Position numbers and translations under genes: made by a program. A stretch of 64,000 bases of DNA, taken from the NCBI GenBank assembly GCA_034620365.1, contig JAQGEQ010000289.1, positions 1 through 64,000 on the forward strand, read 5' to 3'. The stretch comes from Pegea sp. RAD2-039 (lineage: Eukaryota; Chordata; Thaliacea; Salpida; Salpidae). Below, piece after piece: positions 12,850 to 24,998 of the stretch; the stretch's first letter is position 1; every line of letters starts with the position of its first letter. The notes beneath the pieces are model-generated. The model saw only the letters and a program-made list of their open reading frames with translations. It was not told the DNA's origin and made no database searches.

Positions 12850-13440
12850 CGAATTCCAACTCGTTTTAAGACTTTCTTTTTTGCTCTCAACTTCTTTGAA
12901 ATTGCTTACACGAAACTTTTCTTTTTCATATTTCTTTATTTCCGAAAACGTTTTCTTATTGTGCAATTTGTGACTTTCTAATATTAGTATTCAAATATTG
13001 AGAAGAAATTTTAGATAATAATTCTAATTACAAAAATATATTTTAAAAGTTAATAAGTTTAATTTAATGTATTTTTTCCTTGTTTTTCATTTTTAACTAA
13101 TCAGGTAATAAACAAAGAAAATTTGAAACTCTAAAGTTAAAACTTGAAGTTGAAATATTGACTTGAGACGTAATTAATTATTTATTGACAAATGATTTGG
13201 GAATTAAGACTTATTATTGTTCATCCTTTATAACTTTCAAGTGATAAGAAAATTACTAAACTTTTTTCTACTCTAAGAGAAATACTTTGAGCAGCATACT
13301 TGCTCGTTCTAAAGCAACGTACTTCAGTAGTAAGCTTTAGATTGGTGTTTATAGCCACTAATAGCTGTGTAGTTGATATTAATTGATAACTTATTCTTCA
13401 TAATTATATTTTGAAATGGTATTTATAACTATTCCTGGAT
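12850..13440. repeat. Right arm of the diverged inverted repeat (partner about 8701-9180)
   Basis: See the left arm. The best preserved block is 13250-13345, whose reverse complement shares CGAGCAAGTATGC and GCTCAA with 8807-8825. I could not define target-site duplications at the outer ends by eye. Confidence 0.6.
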
Positions 13441-14449
13441 ATTTATAATATTGATTCATCTGGATACTTATGGTTTCATAGACATGGAGAAAGTTCTCTT
13501 AATTTTATAACGATAAAATAAAATTGTTTATTGTTATAGCGGAATAACAGAAAGGTTTTCCATTTTTAAGATCATATGAACCAAAGTTTAATGAAGGTAG
13601 TTAGGTCTGCTGGTTGACAACACAAATCACATAGCTACAGTGACATCATAATGCTTCAATGATATCTTGAAAGCTCAGCTGTTTGCTTATTAAATTTGGT
13701 ATTGACTACTGACAATCAACAAGCAGTGGCACTGTCAATCATAGTTATACATGATACTTATTTGCAAACTAAGCTTTAGTCAATAGCTACATAAAAACAG
13801 AGCAACATGATTGTTACTTTAACATCATAATAATAGTCGTTTGACAAAAAATTAAAAAAAAAAGACTCAAATTAAAAAATTAATTATTTGATAAAAATAT
13901 TCATATTAACAAGGCCTTCCATTTGTTAGACAATTTATAACCTCAAACAACTTATCGATATTTAACTACTACAAACAACTAATAACTCTAGACTCAATAA
14001 ACTAAGCTGAAAAAAAAAATTGGAAAAATTTGTTGAAATCTTCAAAGTTATCTTAATAAAATTGAAAACAAATTTTACGAAATCAAAGATGAGCTTAAAA
14101 AATAATTCAGTTTGTTATTACTTTTTTTGATATTGTTTTTGAAATAGCAACAGTTTAAGAGTTTTGCTTCTAAGTTTACTAATTCTAAGTTAACAAACTA
14201 AAGTAATATCATCTTTAAGCCTATTTTTGAAGTAACAAAATGTGTATCATTATTTAAATGAAAGAGCTGTACTGATTACTATAGGCTGTTAGAATAGCAA
14301 TACAAGGTAATATCGGAACTAAGTTTCAACAACATAATTTCAAATTGTGAAATTAAATTCAAAATGTTTTTAAAAGATAGATTTTTCAGCTTTAGGAAGC
14401 ATTGAAATAGTCAATCTCAAGTTCATATTTAACTTAATCTTAAAACAAT
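13441..14449. other. AT-rich intergenic sequence
   Basis: No gene, RNA or clear repeat was seen. Confidence 0.5.
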
Positions 14450-14990
14450 AAATCTGTTAATGTGAACATTCTACTTGCCCTAAATACACAAATGCAATTA
14501 ATTGTTGATATCGCCTATAAATAATTCACTTCAATTGCAAACAAATCTTACCATTAGAAAATGATTTCAAAAGTAAAAACGTACAACAAACAAGCAACTC
14601 ACCAAACAGGTCATATCTAATTTGTGATAGATTTAAACAGAGGCAAATCATTTCTTTATTCATACGTAAAATCCAGATAAACTCATTCAACTGTGAAATA
14701 TCAATTCTTATATCTAAATCAATTTCTAATTCACCTTTAAACGTTTTCAATGATGATTTTAAACCAGATTTAATATCTTGTTGGAGGTTTTCATCTGTTA
14801 AACAGAACCTAGGAACTCAAAAACATTCCATTAACAATACTACAAAACTTTAAAACGTATTTTTGACTTGTTAAACGTCTTTGTAAAGCATATTATGTTA
14901 TTTAAAAAGAGGCAAAAGTAAGTTTTAAACACTAACAAAAATTAATAGTACTAAGAATATCAAGAAAAGTTTAGATATTATTATTACATT
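14450..14990 (-). repeat. Dispersed repeat copy 1 containing an exon-like open frame
   Basis: This block resembles 18560-19150 in the same orientation; the shared words include ACTTGCCCT, CAAACTCA/TAAACTCA, CAACTGTGAAAT and AGGCAAAAGTAAGTTTTAAACA. On the minus strand about 14804-14610 reads as an open exon, preceded by a TTAACAG acceptor and followed by a GTGAGTTG donor, with a product rich in Ile, Leu and Asp. The partner copy is broken by stops. It could be one exon of an unidentified gene or a piece of an unknown mobile element. Confidence 0.4.
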
Positions 14991-16039
14991 ATTTCAAAAA
15001 TGATAAGAATAATTTGTTTTTCTTTTGATTAGCACCTTTAATAAAACAATATTGTTTGTTACTTTTAATGGCTTCATAATTGATATTAGCTATATAATTT
15101 ATTCTAATTTGCTAAAATTGTTAGTCTTTATTCAAACTATCTGCAGTTATTCATATTTATGGCTTCTTCACATCCATTTTTATTTGTTTAGAAGATTACT
15201 GAATGAGAAGGGTTTCGAAATTAGTCATATTTTATTTTCTATCATCTAAATCAAGTTATAAGCGGAAAAGGCCTGTTTAATTTTGACTTTGTAACTTTGA
15301 GACTTTCACTACCTTCTTAGAGTTCAGATTAGAGGATTTACTTTAGTTATTTCAGTTTTTGAAATGTTTTGAAAGGCTTTGATTAGTTTTCAACGGGATT
15401 AGTTTTCAAGTTTTTCTTTTTTAACTGTATCCTTAGACTGTAACTTTGAATTTATGGTTAAATAAAAAGGTTTTAATTAAAACTGTAATTTATATCAGCT
15501 TATCATTTGTAAAGCATATAATTTTACTTAATATATAAAATATAGTTTTCTAATTTGTAAAAAAGTTTTAATATTTCTTAATCAAAAAAGCCATAAAAGT
15601 TAGATTTATAAAAATGTTAAAGATTTTCCAACACTGGGCGGCTTGTTAAAGCCTATATTCTCGTTTAAAGCTCAGTTTCATTTTATTTAATAAAAAGTAA
15701 TTATTATTTTATATTTTACTATTTATTAAAACTTTTGTAAAAGTCTTATTAAGACTTATTTAATATTTATATTATTTATTTGTTTGTTTTACTAAATAAT
15801 TTTCTTTAGTAAATCTTTAGTTATTTTTGAGCAGGTACAGCTATTTTATTTAAGGTTAAAAATTTTGAAGTAACAAATACTTTTTAAACACTTTGTTTAA
15901 CAATTTAATAAAATTTTAAAATTCACAAAAAAGTTAACAAAATTAAGAAGAATTTGACTAAACAAAAAACTGTCACAAAAATTTTTTTCAAACTGTAAGC
16001 CTAAAAAAAAGCTTTAAATTGCTGCTATTTTATATCATT
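14991..16039. other. AT-rich intergenic sequence
   Basis: Very AT-rich with no supported gene. An open frame at 15025-15249 is a low-complexity hydrophobic reading and is not supported. Confidence 0.5.
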
Positions 16040-17413
16040 ATCAAAAAAAAGTAAATACAAATTTAATAAATTTTGCAAGCGATATTTTGTAAATTGTGAA
16101 AACACTGCCGCCTCTATCATACAGTCTATCACAAGGCAAAACACAAAAAAGATTACAGTCAACCAAAAAAGAATCAGAATAAAACGGTTTCAACCAAGCT
16201 TCAGTAATAATAACGATTGTGAAATCATGGGAATGCAAAAGAGCTTTCAATTGAAAAGTTTTGTTAATAATCGACCGTGCGTTAAAGAACATACCTAATG
16301 TAATATAAGAATTGTCTTTTTGATGCTTGTGAGATTTGATGATGGGCTTCTGTAAATTGATATCTTGGGTATTAACAATTGTGTCCGGAAAGAGTTTAAA
16401 AAAGAAGATATTGGTTCAATGGTTATTTGCCATTTCCATTTTTTGAAAAAAAACCATGATAATTCTTACGGCCCATGGTGGACCTCGAACTTTGTATTTG
16501 AAATCAGTTGGTTCTTCCTTCTGATTTCGGTTGTACGCCTCTTTTAGAAGACGCTTATTTTCTAAGCGATCATCTTCACACATATCATGTGCTATTCTAA
16601 TGCGCTCGAATTTATTCTCAATCCTTAGATTATACAGTTTGTCAAGAAGCTTGCGTTTGTTCCAATTTTCCTGAAAGGACACTTTATGCAGTTTTTGATA
16701 ATCTGAGCTTTTTGCTCCAATTCTGGTCATTGATACCTTTGGAATGTTCACAAAATCAAGGCTTTGAGAGCACATTTGATTAAAAAACTTACTGTCATCA
16801 TCTTTATCAGTCTCAGAGACATTAAAGATGATAACATTGTTTTCTCTGTCCTCATAGTCTAAAGTGAGTTTTTTGTACGTGTCGGTGACCTTCTTGGCAA
16901 GAAGCATTTTAGCATTTTTGTCGGAACCGGGATCACCGACCACCGAGGCCCATGTGACTGTTTTTTTGTAGAGGCATTCAGTTCGTCCATTGATTTGGAC
17001 AAACTAGATACTTTCTCACTAATCTTGGCAACTTCTTTGGAAATTTCCGATTTAAGTTTGGCTAATTCAGCAGATACAGATTTGCTGATGTCGGATAATA
17101 AGTTTTGATTAGAATTGGATGAGGGAGCTGTTGTGTTCATGGTTTTACATCTAATGCAGAACCATTTAAATCCCACTTGCTTCATCTGGTTGTTATCAAA
17201 AGTATCATAAATTTTCTTACTCACATCACTACATGTGAGATAAAAGCAGGAGAAACATTTAAAACATTCAATTACCGGATCTTCACCAGAGCAAATTTTA
17301 TTGCAGGATTGGCAATTGCAAACTTGCTTTAATGAATTCGGCTTGTCAGGATTTTTCTTTATATTTGAGCGTAAGGTCTTGCCACTTTTATGTGGATTCA
17401 CCATATTTTTCAT
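16040..17413 (-). mobile_element. LINE B: CR1-like element, ORF1 plus start of ORF2 only
   Basis: Same family as LINE A on the minus strand. ORF1 starts at 17413 with a PHD-like finger (spaced CxC, CxxC, and CSDVSKK and FKWFC words), then a coiled coil and the RRM-like ENNVIIFNVSE segment to about 16500. The endonuclease start (NARSI, TEAWL, RGGSV) occupies 16292-16080 and then ends abruptly, so the reverse transcriptase is missing. ORF1 is split by a frame shift near 16940. Bases from 16602 upward form part of a large inverted duplication. Confidence 0.9.
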
Positions 17414-18160
17414 GAAAGATTTTTACTGTCACCAACCACAATATATAGTATTTATATACTAAACAAATCACTTCCTTATTCAAATACCTTATTCAAATAG
17501 AATCTTTTATATTTAACTCACCACTTACTTATCCTACTTTCTTGAGCTTGATATAGAAGATTTTTAATATCAATTATAGTAAGTAGTTGGCAAAAATAAT
17601 TTGCCATTTAATTTGAAGTTTTAAAGATTTTACAGTTATCTGCAGAAATGAAGAAGATATTAACACAACCATATGACTAGTTATTTACTGGATTACATTT
17701 TAATATCTGATGTACAGCATGGTTTTGTGAAACAAAGATCTTCCTTAACTCAAAATATAACTTTTCGTAATGAGCTTACAGCCTATTATGAAAGTGAAGC
17801 TCCTTGTGACATCATCTATCTCGATTTTGCTAAAGCGTTTGATTCTGTCCCAAACAACAAACTCATATTGGAAGATGTTTATCTACTCTTAGTCAATTCA
17901 CCAGAGGAGTTCCCCCAAGACGGCGTTTGCGGCTCAGTTTTATTTTTATAATTTAGTGAGACTTCATCAGAAGACTCGTAGTAGTAGATGATCTCATTGT
18001 GTTTGTATACGCAGATGACATTCAGCTGTTATCCTGCAATCCTTGAAAACTTTTAACAGCTCAACACGTTGTAGATGACTGGTATATGAACTGGCAGATC
18101 ACAGTCCAGCCCGCAAAGTCTGAGCTTATAACCCGATTTCGTCAACAAGCTGCACTTTCC
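16602..18160. repeat. Inverted duplication, arm 1 (partner 19790-21348)
   Basis: Position x here pairs with 37950-x on the opposite strand throughout, about 1559 bp with only a few substitutions. The arm contains the LINE B ORF1 and 5' region on the minus strand joined head-to-head with a reverse-transcriptase fragment on the plus strand. Both arms share this composite joint, so the inversion-duplication came after it formed. Confidence 0.93.
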
Positions 18161-18360
18161 TAAAATCAAAATTTTGTCAGTATATTTATTGTTCAACAAA
18201 TATCTTCAATCCAAGAACTTGGCATTACTCTATCATCTGACTTTAAATGGCATAATTATTTTTATAAATTCTTTGCAAAATCAATTCATTCTTTTTCATC
18301 CTATTGTAAAGTCTTTTAATTCTAATGATCCATAGTTCTTCTTTAATCTTTTCAAATTGT
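17673..18360 (+). pseudogene. CR1-like reverse transcriptase fragment (plus strand)
   Basis: Plus-strand remnant of ORF2 with DVQHGFVKQRSS, YLDFAKAFDSVP, an out-of-frame but readable YADD box near 18010, and the downstream LGITLSSDFKWH motif near 18215. An internal deletion joins NNKL to the segment before SGVPQG, and later frameshifts break it. Enzymatically dead. Confidence 0.85.
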
Positions 18361-18559
18361 AGGTACGTTTACATGAGAATGATTCTAAAATTAAGACTGT
18401 TCAGTTTTAAGAGGTATTGAAAGACTCTTGTTTAAAAAAACTCAAATCGTTCTTAATCAATTGTAAAAAGTATTAAGCCTCTGTCAACAGATATTAAGTC
18501 ATTAAGTAGGAGACAAACTAATTTGATTAAAACTAATAATTCAACAAAAGATTGAAAAG
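18361..18559. other. Short AT-rich stretch within the inverted-repeat spacer
   Basis: Nothing recognisable. Confidence 0.4.
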
Positions 18560-19150
18560 ATTTTAATTTGAGCAGTCTACTTGCCCTAATTGTGAAAATA
18601 TAATCAGATGTTGAAATTGCTCATAAACATTTCCTTTTATTTGAATATTTATAAAAATTTTGTTTTATTTGGAAATGATTTTTTTTATAAGAGAATTATT
18701 TTTAAACTAAAAGCTACAACGCAGTGATCACACATTAATCGTAACAAATTAACTTGTATAGAGTTTAGTTTAAGGCAATTTTCATCTTTTATTCATGCGT
18801 GAAATCCAGACAAACTCACTCAACTGTGAAATACCAACTCTTATACTAAATTAATTTCTAATTCACTTTTCAACTATTTCAATCATGATTTTAAACCACA
18901 TTTTAGTCTTATTGGAGGTTTTTATCTGTAAAACAGAGCTTAAAAAGGAACTGAAAAATAATTAACAATATTACAAAGAGAAATTATTCAAATGTGTTTA
19001 TAATTTGCATTGATCGACAAAAAGAAGAAACGATAAATAGTGAAGCATTTATGACCAGCTAAATTTGTCGGTAAAGCGAGTTATTCAATTTCATAAAGGC
19101 AAAAGTAAGTTTTAAACAATAAATAATAAGTTAGAAAGAGAATATCAAGA
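18560..19150 (-). repeat. Dispersed repeat copy 2 (partner 14450-14990)
   Basis: Degenerate copy of the 14450-14990 block, same orientation. The exon-like frame of copy 1 is interrupted here. It lies in the spacer between the arms of the 16.6/21.3 kb inverted duplication. Confidence 0.55.
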
Positions 19151-19194
19151 AACCTTTAAATATTACTACATGAAGTTGTTTTTAAATATAAATT

Positions 19195-19789
19195 TACCTC
19201 CCAATAGCGTCATACAGACTTATGTGTTGTAGAAGACTAGTCTGTGAAATAGCAGCTTAGAACCCAGCCCACAAAGTCCTAGATTTTAACTTTCGCCTAT
19301 CAATCAGTTGTACATTCCTCAAACCAATCAATGGATTTATTTTTCAAGAATATCTTCGGTCTTGGACATTGGCATTACTCTCTTATCTGACTTTAATTAG
19401 TAAATTACAATATTACAAATATTTACACGATTGGTATGCAGAAAACTTAATATTATATATAATAGTTATGAAGATCGTATCAGCTGCTTAAATTACTTTG
19501 GAATTTCAATGATTTAAGTACTACTTAATTTTTTTTAATTCTCTACAATTTAACTGACCTTGAATTCGATAATCTCTTTTCCATTAGTCGTAATCTAAAG
19601 CTATATCATCTCAGACGATACACATTACATCTTATCAAGTCCATACCATCTGGTACTTTAATTAGTGCATTTTTTTCATACCACGTGACATATGTTTGAA
19701 ACCAGCTGCCATCAAATATTTTCATGTCAGAAACTCATATGATGTTCAAGCATAAAATGAACCGTTTTAATATTGAAATTCGGTTCTTA
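19195..19789 (+). pseudogene. CR1-like LINE 3' end, degenerate (plus strand)
   Basis: Decayed ORF2 C-terminus. Traces of the SDF(K) motif after a TENW-like start are followed by the LRRYTLHL-type end segment (about 19600-19650) and WNQLPS-like remnants (about 19700). It has internal deletions and many stops, and it ends where arm 2 of the inverted duplication starts. Confidence 0.7.
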
Positions 19790-21348
19790 AGAAAGTGCAG
19801 CTTGTTGACGAAATCGGGTTATAAGCTCAGACTTTGCGGGCTGGACTCTGATCTGCCTGTTCATATACCAGTCATCTACAACGTGTTGAGCTGTTAAAAG
19901 TTTTCAAGGACTGCAGGATAATAGCTGAATGTCATCTGCGTATACAAACACAATGACATCATCTACTACTACGAGTCTTCTGATGAAGTCTCACTAAATT
20001 ATAAAAATAAAACTGAGCCGCAAACGCCGTCTTGGGGGAACTCCTCTGGTGAATTGACTAAGAGTAGATAAACATCTTCCAATATGAGTTTGTTGTTTGG
20101 GACAGAATCAAACGCTTTAGCAAAATCGAGATAGATGATGTCACAAGGAGCTTCACTTTCATAATAGGCTGTAAGCTCATTACGAAAAGTTATATTTTGA
20201 GTTAAGGAAGATCTTTGTTTCACAAAACCATGCTGTACATCAGATATTAAAATGTAATCCAGTAAATAACTAGTCATATGGTTGTGTTAATATCTTCTTC
20301 ATTTCTGCAGATAACTGTAAAATCTTTAAAACTTCAAATTAAATGGCAAATTATTTTTGCCAACTACTTACTATAATTGATATTAAAAATCTTCTATATC
20401 AAGCTCAAGAAAGTAGGATAAGTAAGTGGTGAGTTAAATATAAAAGATTCTATTTGAATAAGGTATTTGAATAAGGAAGTGATTTGTTTAGTATATAAAT
20501 ACTATATATTGTGGTTGGTGACAGTAAAAATCTTTCATGAAAAATATGGTGAATCCACATAAAAGTGGCAAGACCTTACGCTCAAATATAAAGAAAAATC
20601 CTGACAAGCCGAATTCATTAAAGCAAGTTTGCAATTGCCAATCCTGCAACAAAATTTGCTCTGGTGAAGATCCGGTAATTGAATGTTTTAAATGTTTCTC
20701 CTGCTTTTATCTCACATGTAGTGATGTGAGTAAGAAAATTTATGATACTTTTGATAACAACCAGATGAAGCAAGTGGGATTTAAATGGTTCTGCACTAGA
20801 TGTAAAACCATGAACACAACAGCTCCCTCATCCAATTCTAATCAAAACTTATTATCCGACATCAGCAAATCTGTATCTGCTGAATTAGCCAAACTTAAAT
20901 CGGAAATTTCCAAAGAAGTTGCCAAGATTAGTGAGAAAGTATCTAGTTTGTCCAAATCAATGGACGAACTGAATGCCTCTACAAAAAAACAGTCACATGG
21001 GCCTCGGTGGTCGGTGATCCCGGTTCCGACAAAAATGCTAAAATGCTTCTTGCCAAGAAGGTCACCGACACGTACAAAAAACTCACTTTAGACTATGAGG
21101 ACAGAGAAAACAATGTTATCATCTTTAATGTCTCTGAGACTGATAAAGATGATGACAGTAAGTTTTTTAATCAAATGTGCTCTCAAAGCCTTGATTTTGT
21201 GAACATTCCAAAGGTATCAATGACCAGAATTGGAGCAAAAAGCTCAGATTATCAAAGACTGCTGAAAGTGTCCTTTCAGGAAAATTGGAACAAACGCAAG
21301 CTTCTTGACAAAATGTATAATCTAAGGATTGAGAATAAATTCGAGCGC
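19790..21348. repeat. Inverted duplication, arm 2 (partner 16602-18160)
   Basis: Reverse complement of arm 1. Differences are few, for example one residue change in the PHD-like finger and a few near 21260. The spacer between arms is about 1.63 kb. At 21348 the match ends where this copy jumps across about 440 bp still present in arm 1. Confidence 0.93.
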
Positions 21349-23868
21349 ATTTTTGTGTTTTGCCTTGTGATAGACTGTATGATAGAGGCGGTGGTTCTTA
21401 CGTATTTTACAAAACATCGCTTACACCTATAATCTCTTAGAGAACATTATCTACGTTGATCAAAAAGAACCTTTTGCTCTGACATGCAATCACAATATGC
21501 TTAAATTCAAGCTCCATCAAACTTTTTTTATGAACATTAAAACTTCAAGCAAACGGAATTTTTACTATCGAAATTATAATGGCATTAACAAATTTCTATC
21601 AGATGTTGACTGGATTCCTTTTTTCAACTCTTCCAAAGACATCAATACTATTTACTCAAGGTTTACTAACATCGTTAAAGAGTCAATCGAAAAACTCATA
21701 CCTTTCTATAGAGCCAACAAAAAACCACATTTGCCCAAAAATTTAAAGAATTTACAACATTTAAAAAACCTCCTATACTAACAAACTAAAACAGACCCTT
21801 CCATCAAATCTTTGTACAAATATCTTTGTATACTTTACAGGAAATCTATTTCTAATTTCTATTTTGGAAGAGAAAGTGCAGTCTTATTTTCACCTAGCAA
21901 GAAAACGTTTTTTGGTTTCATAAATCGCAAGCTTAAGGCGAGATCTCAAATACCTCCCTTACTTGATAACAGCGACCAGCTTGTGATGAAACCAGAAAAT
22001 AAAGCTGAGTTGCTAAACAATCAATTTAATAGCGTTTTTATAACCGAGGATGGCAATATTCCTTCTCTCTCCTACTCCGACATTCTTACAAATGTCTCTG
22101 AGATGGTAGATCTTGACATAACAGTCAATATGGTATCTAAGGCTATTTCTTCTTTAAAATCATCAGTTTCCAACACCCCAGATCAGATCCAAGCTTTGTT
22201 TTTAAGAAACACTACTTCATCTTTATCACTACCTTTATCGCTTTTCTTTAACATGACTCTGAGGCGAGGAAGAGCTCTACAAATTTGGAAGAAAGCTATT
22301 ATTACTCCAATTCATAAAAAGGGTCCCAGAAACACTGCACTTAACTACAGACCAGTTTCGCTGACTTCAGTTATCTGCAGAACTCAAGAGCATATCATTC
22401 ACAATCATATGACCAGTCATTTGATGGAGCACCATCTAATATCTGATGTCCAACATGGCTTTGTGAAACGGAGACCTTCCCTGACTCAACATCTCACTTT
22501 TCTTAATGAGCTTACAGTCCATTATGAAAGTAATACTCCTTGTGACATTATATACCTCGATTTTGCTAAAGCGTTTGATTCTGTCCCACACACTAAGCTC
22601 GTTACTGTATTGAAAAACTTAAAAATCAACAGCTTTATCTTACAGTGGATTGAAGATTACCTATCAGGTAGAAGCCATCAAACTCGTGTAGAAAGATCTT
22701 TATCTACTCCTAGTCAAATCACTAGTGGTGTTCCTCCGGGTTCTGTTGTGGGTCCCCTTCTCTTTTCAATTTTCATCGAATACCTCATCAGAAGATTAGT
22801 AGCTCTAGATGATGTCAGAGTGCTTGTGTATGCAGATGATATCAAGCTATAATCTTGTAATCCTTCAAAACTTCAAACTGCACTACACACTGTAGAAAAC
22901 TGGTCTGCGAAATGGCAGCTCAGTGTCCAGCCCACAAAGTCTGAACTTATAACTTTTCTTGTAAACCAGCTGTAAACTCCTTGAGCCAATACTCCATCAA
23001 TAGGTTTATTATTCAACGAGTATCTTCGGTCCTAGACCTTGGCCTTACTCTATCATCTGACTTTAAATGGCGCAATTATGTTTCCAAAATCTTTGGAAAA
23101 TCATTCAACTTCGTCTTCCTTATTATAAAGACTTTTAATTCTAAGAACCCAAGATTTTTTATCAATTTTTTCAAATTGTACGTACGTCCAGTTTTTGAAT
23201 ATAATGTCAGTGCATGGATACCATATCAAGTTAGTGATATCAAAAAAATCGAGCTGTTCAGGCCACATTTATGAGATTAGTATGCAGGAAACATAAAATT
23301 AAATATGATAGTTATAAACATCGTCTCAGTCTCTTTAATTTAGATACTTTGGAAATCCGACGGATTAAATACGACTTAATTCTTATTTTTAAAATTATCC
23401 ACAATTTAATTGACATTCAGTTTGATGATTTGTTTTCCATTAGTACTTCCCTCAAGTTGTATCAGCTCAGACGACACACATTACACCTTAATAAGCCTAT
23501 ATCACCTAATACATCGATCAGAGTAAATTTTTTCTCATACCGCAAAATTAGCACATGGAACCAGCTGCCATCAGACATTGCCATGTCAAAGTCGCTTGGG
23601 TTGTTCAAAAAGAAGTTGAACCTTTATAATATTACCAACATTTTCATTTCTAAACTGTGATTTTTTTTCTCTTTTTATATATTATTAACATTCCATGTAA
23701 TTGCTCACTGTTATATGCTTTGAGTGTTATCGAAATACCATGTGTTACATCTTCTACTTTCTGTATTTTTGACTAAATAGATGTTAATTGTGAGAATCTT
23801 TGTTAGCGAGAGGTACTCTCTTCAGGTACCCTCCTTCGCATTTACTGTAATAAATCAAAAAATAAATG
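20537..23868 (+). mobile_element. LINE C: CR1-like element, longest plus-strand copy with intact RT core
   Basis: ORF1 runs from 20537 (PHD-like finger, coiled coil, RRM-like segment) to about 21348. A deletion removes the end of ORF1 and the start of ORF2. ORF2 resumes at 21350 with part of the endonuclease (TCNHNMLKFKL), and an open reverse-transcriptase frame covers 21812-22852 with LNYRPVSLTS, YLDFAKAFDSVPH, SGVPPGSVVGPLLF and an intact YADD box. Stops at 21779, 22852 and 22974 and a frameshift near 23270 separate the pieces. The C-terminal segment ends at 23660. The 3' tail (to about 23868) ends in AATAAATC/AATAAATG-like units. It cannot code for a full protein set. Confidence 0.92.
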
Positions 23869-24490
23869 CTTCTTATTACAATAAATGCGAAGGAGGGTGC
23901 CTAAAACGAAAACCTCTCGCTAAGACACATTCTCACAAATAACATCTATTAAGTTAGAAAAAAGAAAGAGAAAGATGTAACACATGGCATTTCAGTAGTC
24001 CTCAAAGCACATAACAGTAAACAGTTACGTATAATTATAGTAATAATAAAAAAAGTGAAAAAATTCACGGCTTAGAGATGGCAATGTTTGGCAATGTTAT
24101 AAGGATTCAACTTCTGCTTGAACAACGTAGGTGATTCTGACATGACAATGTCTGATGGCAGCTGGTTCCATGTACTAATTGTGCGGTGTGAGAAAAAATT
24201 CGCTCTAATTGATCTACCATGTGATATGGATTATTAAGATGTAATGTGTGTCGTCTGGGTAGATATAACTTGAGGGAAGGACTAATGGAAAAGAAATCAT
24301 TAAACTGAAGGTCAATTAAATTGTGGATAACATTAAAAATAAGAATTCAGTCGTATTAAATCCGTCGGATTTCCAAAGTATCTAAATTGAAGAAACTGAG
24401 ACAATGTTTATAACTATAATATTTAATATTATGTTTCCTGCATACTAATCTGGTAAATGTTGTCTGAACAGATTCGATATTTTTGATAAT
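23869..24490 (-). mobile_element. LINE D: 5'-truncated CR1-like 3' end, tail-to-tail with LINE C
   Basis: Minus-strand copy of the ORF2 C-terminus and 3' UTR. The reverse complement gives FTRLVCRK, LEIRRI and QLPSDI-type words. It abuts the 3' tail of LINE C, so the two 3' UTRs form a perfect-looking hairpin around 23828-23897 (CTCCTTCGCATTTA against TAAATGCGAAGGAG). 5' truncation is typical of target-primed reverse transcription. Confidence 0.85.
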
Positions 24491-24998
24491 TTGAATTTAA
24501 GTTTTACCTACTCTTACTCTCTTTGAAATTTTTAGTGTTCCTGTATTACGCAAATATTTACTGAAAATAATAATTCTTCTAGATCAAAGATATTTTACTC
24601 AAAACCTTTAGTCTCATAGATTGATTTAAAATCACAAAGATGACAAAGTATTAAAAAACTGTGTATTCTTCATAGTACTAAAACTGATGATTCAAACTCA
24701 GAACTTTAACTATACTGCCAGTCGAACCAAAATCAACTAGTTTTTTGTTTCAAACTTTATTGTAGAAAACAATTTAAACAAATTTCAAAACATCAAAGTA
24801 AAAAATTAATTCTAAACGTTTTATAAAAACAGTAAAAAAGTAAATAAAATTTCAAACGTTGCTGAAATCGTCATGTAAAAGAACTTTTAACTGGTTACGA
24901 TGATTAGGAGAAGCACATTAAAAACAAAATATTAGCAGGCATTAATCGAAATGGATTGGCTTCTGCATCTAGTAAGTTCTTTTACATCAAGTAACTCT
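24491..24998. other. 3' flank of Myb gene copy B
   Basis: AT-rich, with no supported gene. It lies directly downstream of the copy B stop codon and may contain its 3' untranslated region. Confidence 0.4.

Noticed and set aside
15025..15249. Open frame of 74 residues on the plus strand
   Set aside because: Low-complexity Phe/Ile/Leu-rich reading of AT-rich DNA with no splice context or family similarity.
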